In this document: positions 63,342 to 64,000 of the stretch, one piece after another
How the letters are laid out: the number at the start of each line of letters is the position of its first letter
Numbering within the stretch: position 1 is the stretch's first letter
Origin: Nostoc paludosum FACHB-159
GTDB lineage: Bacteria; Cyanobacteriota; Cyanobacteriia; Cyanobacteriales; Nostocaceae
NCBI RefSeq assembly: GCF_014698835.1
Contig: NZ_JACJTU010000005.1
Coordinates: 1-64,000, forward strand
Direction: 5' to 3'
DNA length: 64,000 nucleotides
The notes under the pieces: model-generated
Databases searched by the model: none
What the model saw: the letters and a program-made list of their open reading frames with translations, nothing else
Told to the model about the DNA's origin: nothing
Made by a program: the position numbers and the translations under genes

Positions 63342-64000
63342 ATGCATAGTTTCATTCCCCCAAAACGGTTTTTCCCCTACCTGAGTTGGACTGACATCCA
63401 GGCAATGCCAAACAAGGAAAATGTGGTTATCATCCAACCAGTAGGGGCAATTGAACAACATGGCCCCCATCTGCCCTTAATTGTAGATGCTGCTATTGGT
63501 GTCGGCGTACTGGGCAAAGCGTTGGAAAAGCTTGATGTCAGTATTCCGGCTTATGCATTACCAACCCTTTATTACGGCAAATCTAACGAACACTGGCATT
63601 TTCCCGGCACAATTACCCTCAGCACGGCAACTCTGACGGCAATCATTATGGAAGTAGGAGAAAGTATCTACCGTGCTGGGTTTAGAAAATTGGTGTTAAT
63701 GAACTCCCACGGCGGACAACCTCAAGTCATGCAAATGGCGGCGCGAGATTTACACGTTCAGTATGATGATTTTTTGGTATTTCCGCTGTTTACTTGGCGT
63801 GTTCCTCATATTACTAAAGAATTATTAACACCCAAAGAAGCAGCACTAGGAATGCACGCCGGAGATGCCGAAACTAGTATTATGTTATCGCTGTTGCCAG
63901 AACAAGTGCAGCTAGAAAAAGCTGTTGCAGAGTATCCGCCAGAACAGACAGAAAGTAGTTTACTGAGTTGGGAGGGTAAGTTACCTGTGGCTTGGGTGAC
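63342..64000 (+). CDS. Creatininase-family amidohydrolase (partial, runs off the window)
   Basis: An open frame from ATG 63342 to the end of the window (219 codons and two bases). The creatininase fold motifs are present: VVIIQPVGAIEQHGPHLPLI with the metal-binding E, H and following D in VDAAIGVGV, NEHWHFPGTITLSTATLTAI, MNSHGGQPQVMQMAARDLHV, and GMHAGDAETSIMLSLLPEQV. These enzymes open cyclic amides such as creatinine or formamidopyrimidines; the substrate in cyanobacteria is unknown. The C-terminal residues lie beyond base 64000. Confidence 0.92.
   Translation, partial: MHSFIPPKRFFPYLSWTDIQAMPNKENVVIIQPVGAIEQHGPHLPLIVDAAIGVGVLGKALEKLDVSIPAYALPTLYYGKSNEHWHFPGTITLSTATLTAIIMEVGESIYRAGFRKLVLMNSHGGQPQVMQMAARDLHVQYDDFLVFPLFTWRVPHITKELLTPKEAALGMHAGDAETSIMLSLLPEQVQLEKAVAEYPPEQTESSLLSWEGKLPVAWV

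Overview
This window looks like a chromosomal segment of a filamentous, heterocyst-type cyanobacterium close to Nostoc. The evidence is a photosystem II psbD end, cyanobacterial-type sucrose synthase, an adjacent rplI-dnaB pair, frequent GCGATCGC (HIP1) octamers, and many short heptameric repeats and palindromes between genes (GGGCATT, GGAGTTA, CCCCAGT types). I saw no rRNA, CRISPR array, transposase or prophage gene. One tRNA (His) is present. Both window edges cut genes: psbD on the left and a creatininase-family gene on the right.

Layout. 1-4.3 kb: the end of a stand-alone psbD, a structured RNA candidate with its own terminator, a pterin dehydratase, an SLH/OprB porin, and an Rrf2 regulator upstream of cysK. 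4.4-12.4 kb: cysK, a J-domain protein, a triple-domain PTPS/QueD-like protein, a broken Uma2 gene, a PrsW-type protease overlapping a methyltransferase, mscL and a DUF3352 protein. 12.4-14.2 kb is a long AT-rich stretch without a credible gene. 14.2-16.8 kb: an M1 aminopeptidase whose reading frame contains a hairpin repeat.

17.9-27.5 kb (plus strand) is a Wzy-type exopolysaccharide locus: three GT4 glycosyltransferases, a Wzc-like tyrosine autokinase, an O-antigen-ligase-like polymerase and a flippase. 28-31 kb has a UbiB-type kinase, a small membrane protein and an intact Uma2 gene. 31.4-41.1 kb (minus strand) is a second glycan locus: a GT8-like transferase, GT4, an ABC exporter, GT4, a GT10 fucosyltransferase and three tandem related GT8-like proteins. 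The exporter is fused at its C terminus to two tandem HisKA-like helical hairpins. Only the first keeps the phospho-acceptor His, and there is no ATPase kinase domain. This is the most unusual protein in the window.

41.5-56.9 kb is mostly housekeeping: gloB, rplI, dnaB, an FKBP isomerase, a phasin-like protein, a molybdopterin oxidoreductase, a PyrF-PyrE fusion, an AI-2E family permease, an MCE protein with its ATPase, threonine aldolase, a DUF433/DUF5615 toxin-antitoxin pair, and cobA-sirB of siroheme/cobalamin synthesis. 57-64 kb: tRNA-His, a decayed HD-hydrolase gene followed by a MITE-like element, a 38-residue single-span membrane protein candidate, sucrose synthase, a peptidoglycan-binding protein, a ROK/polyphosphate-glucokinase-like protein and the creatininase-family fragment. 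Sucrose synthase and the glucokinase could link sucrose cleavage to hexose phosphorylation.

A recurring theme is short repeats that shape genes. Purine-rich heptamer runs followed by their pyrimidine-rich complements sit at five of the seven convergent gene ends, and the other two carry a different inverted repeat. They supply the C-terminal codons of at least three proteins, lie in frame inside the aminopeptidase, and place a stop codon in a Uma2 gene. All calls come from reading the sequence; family names are from remembered motifs and no database search was run.
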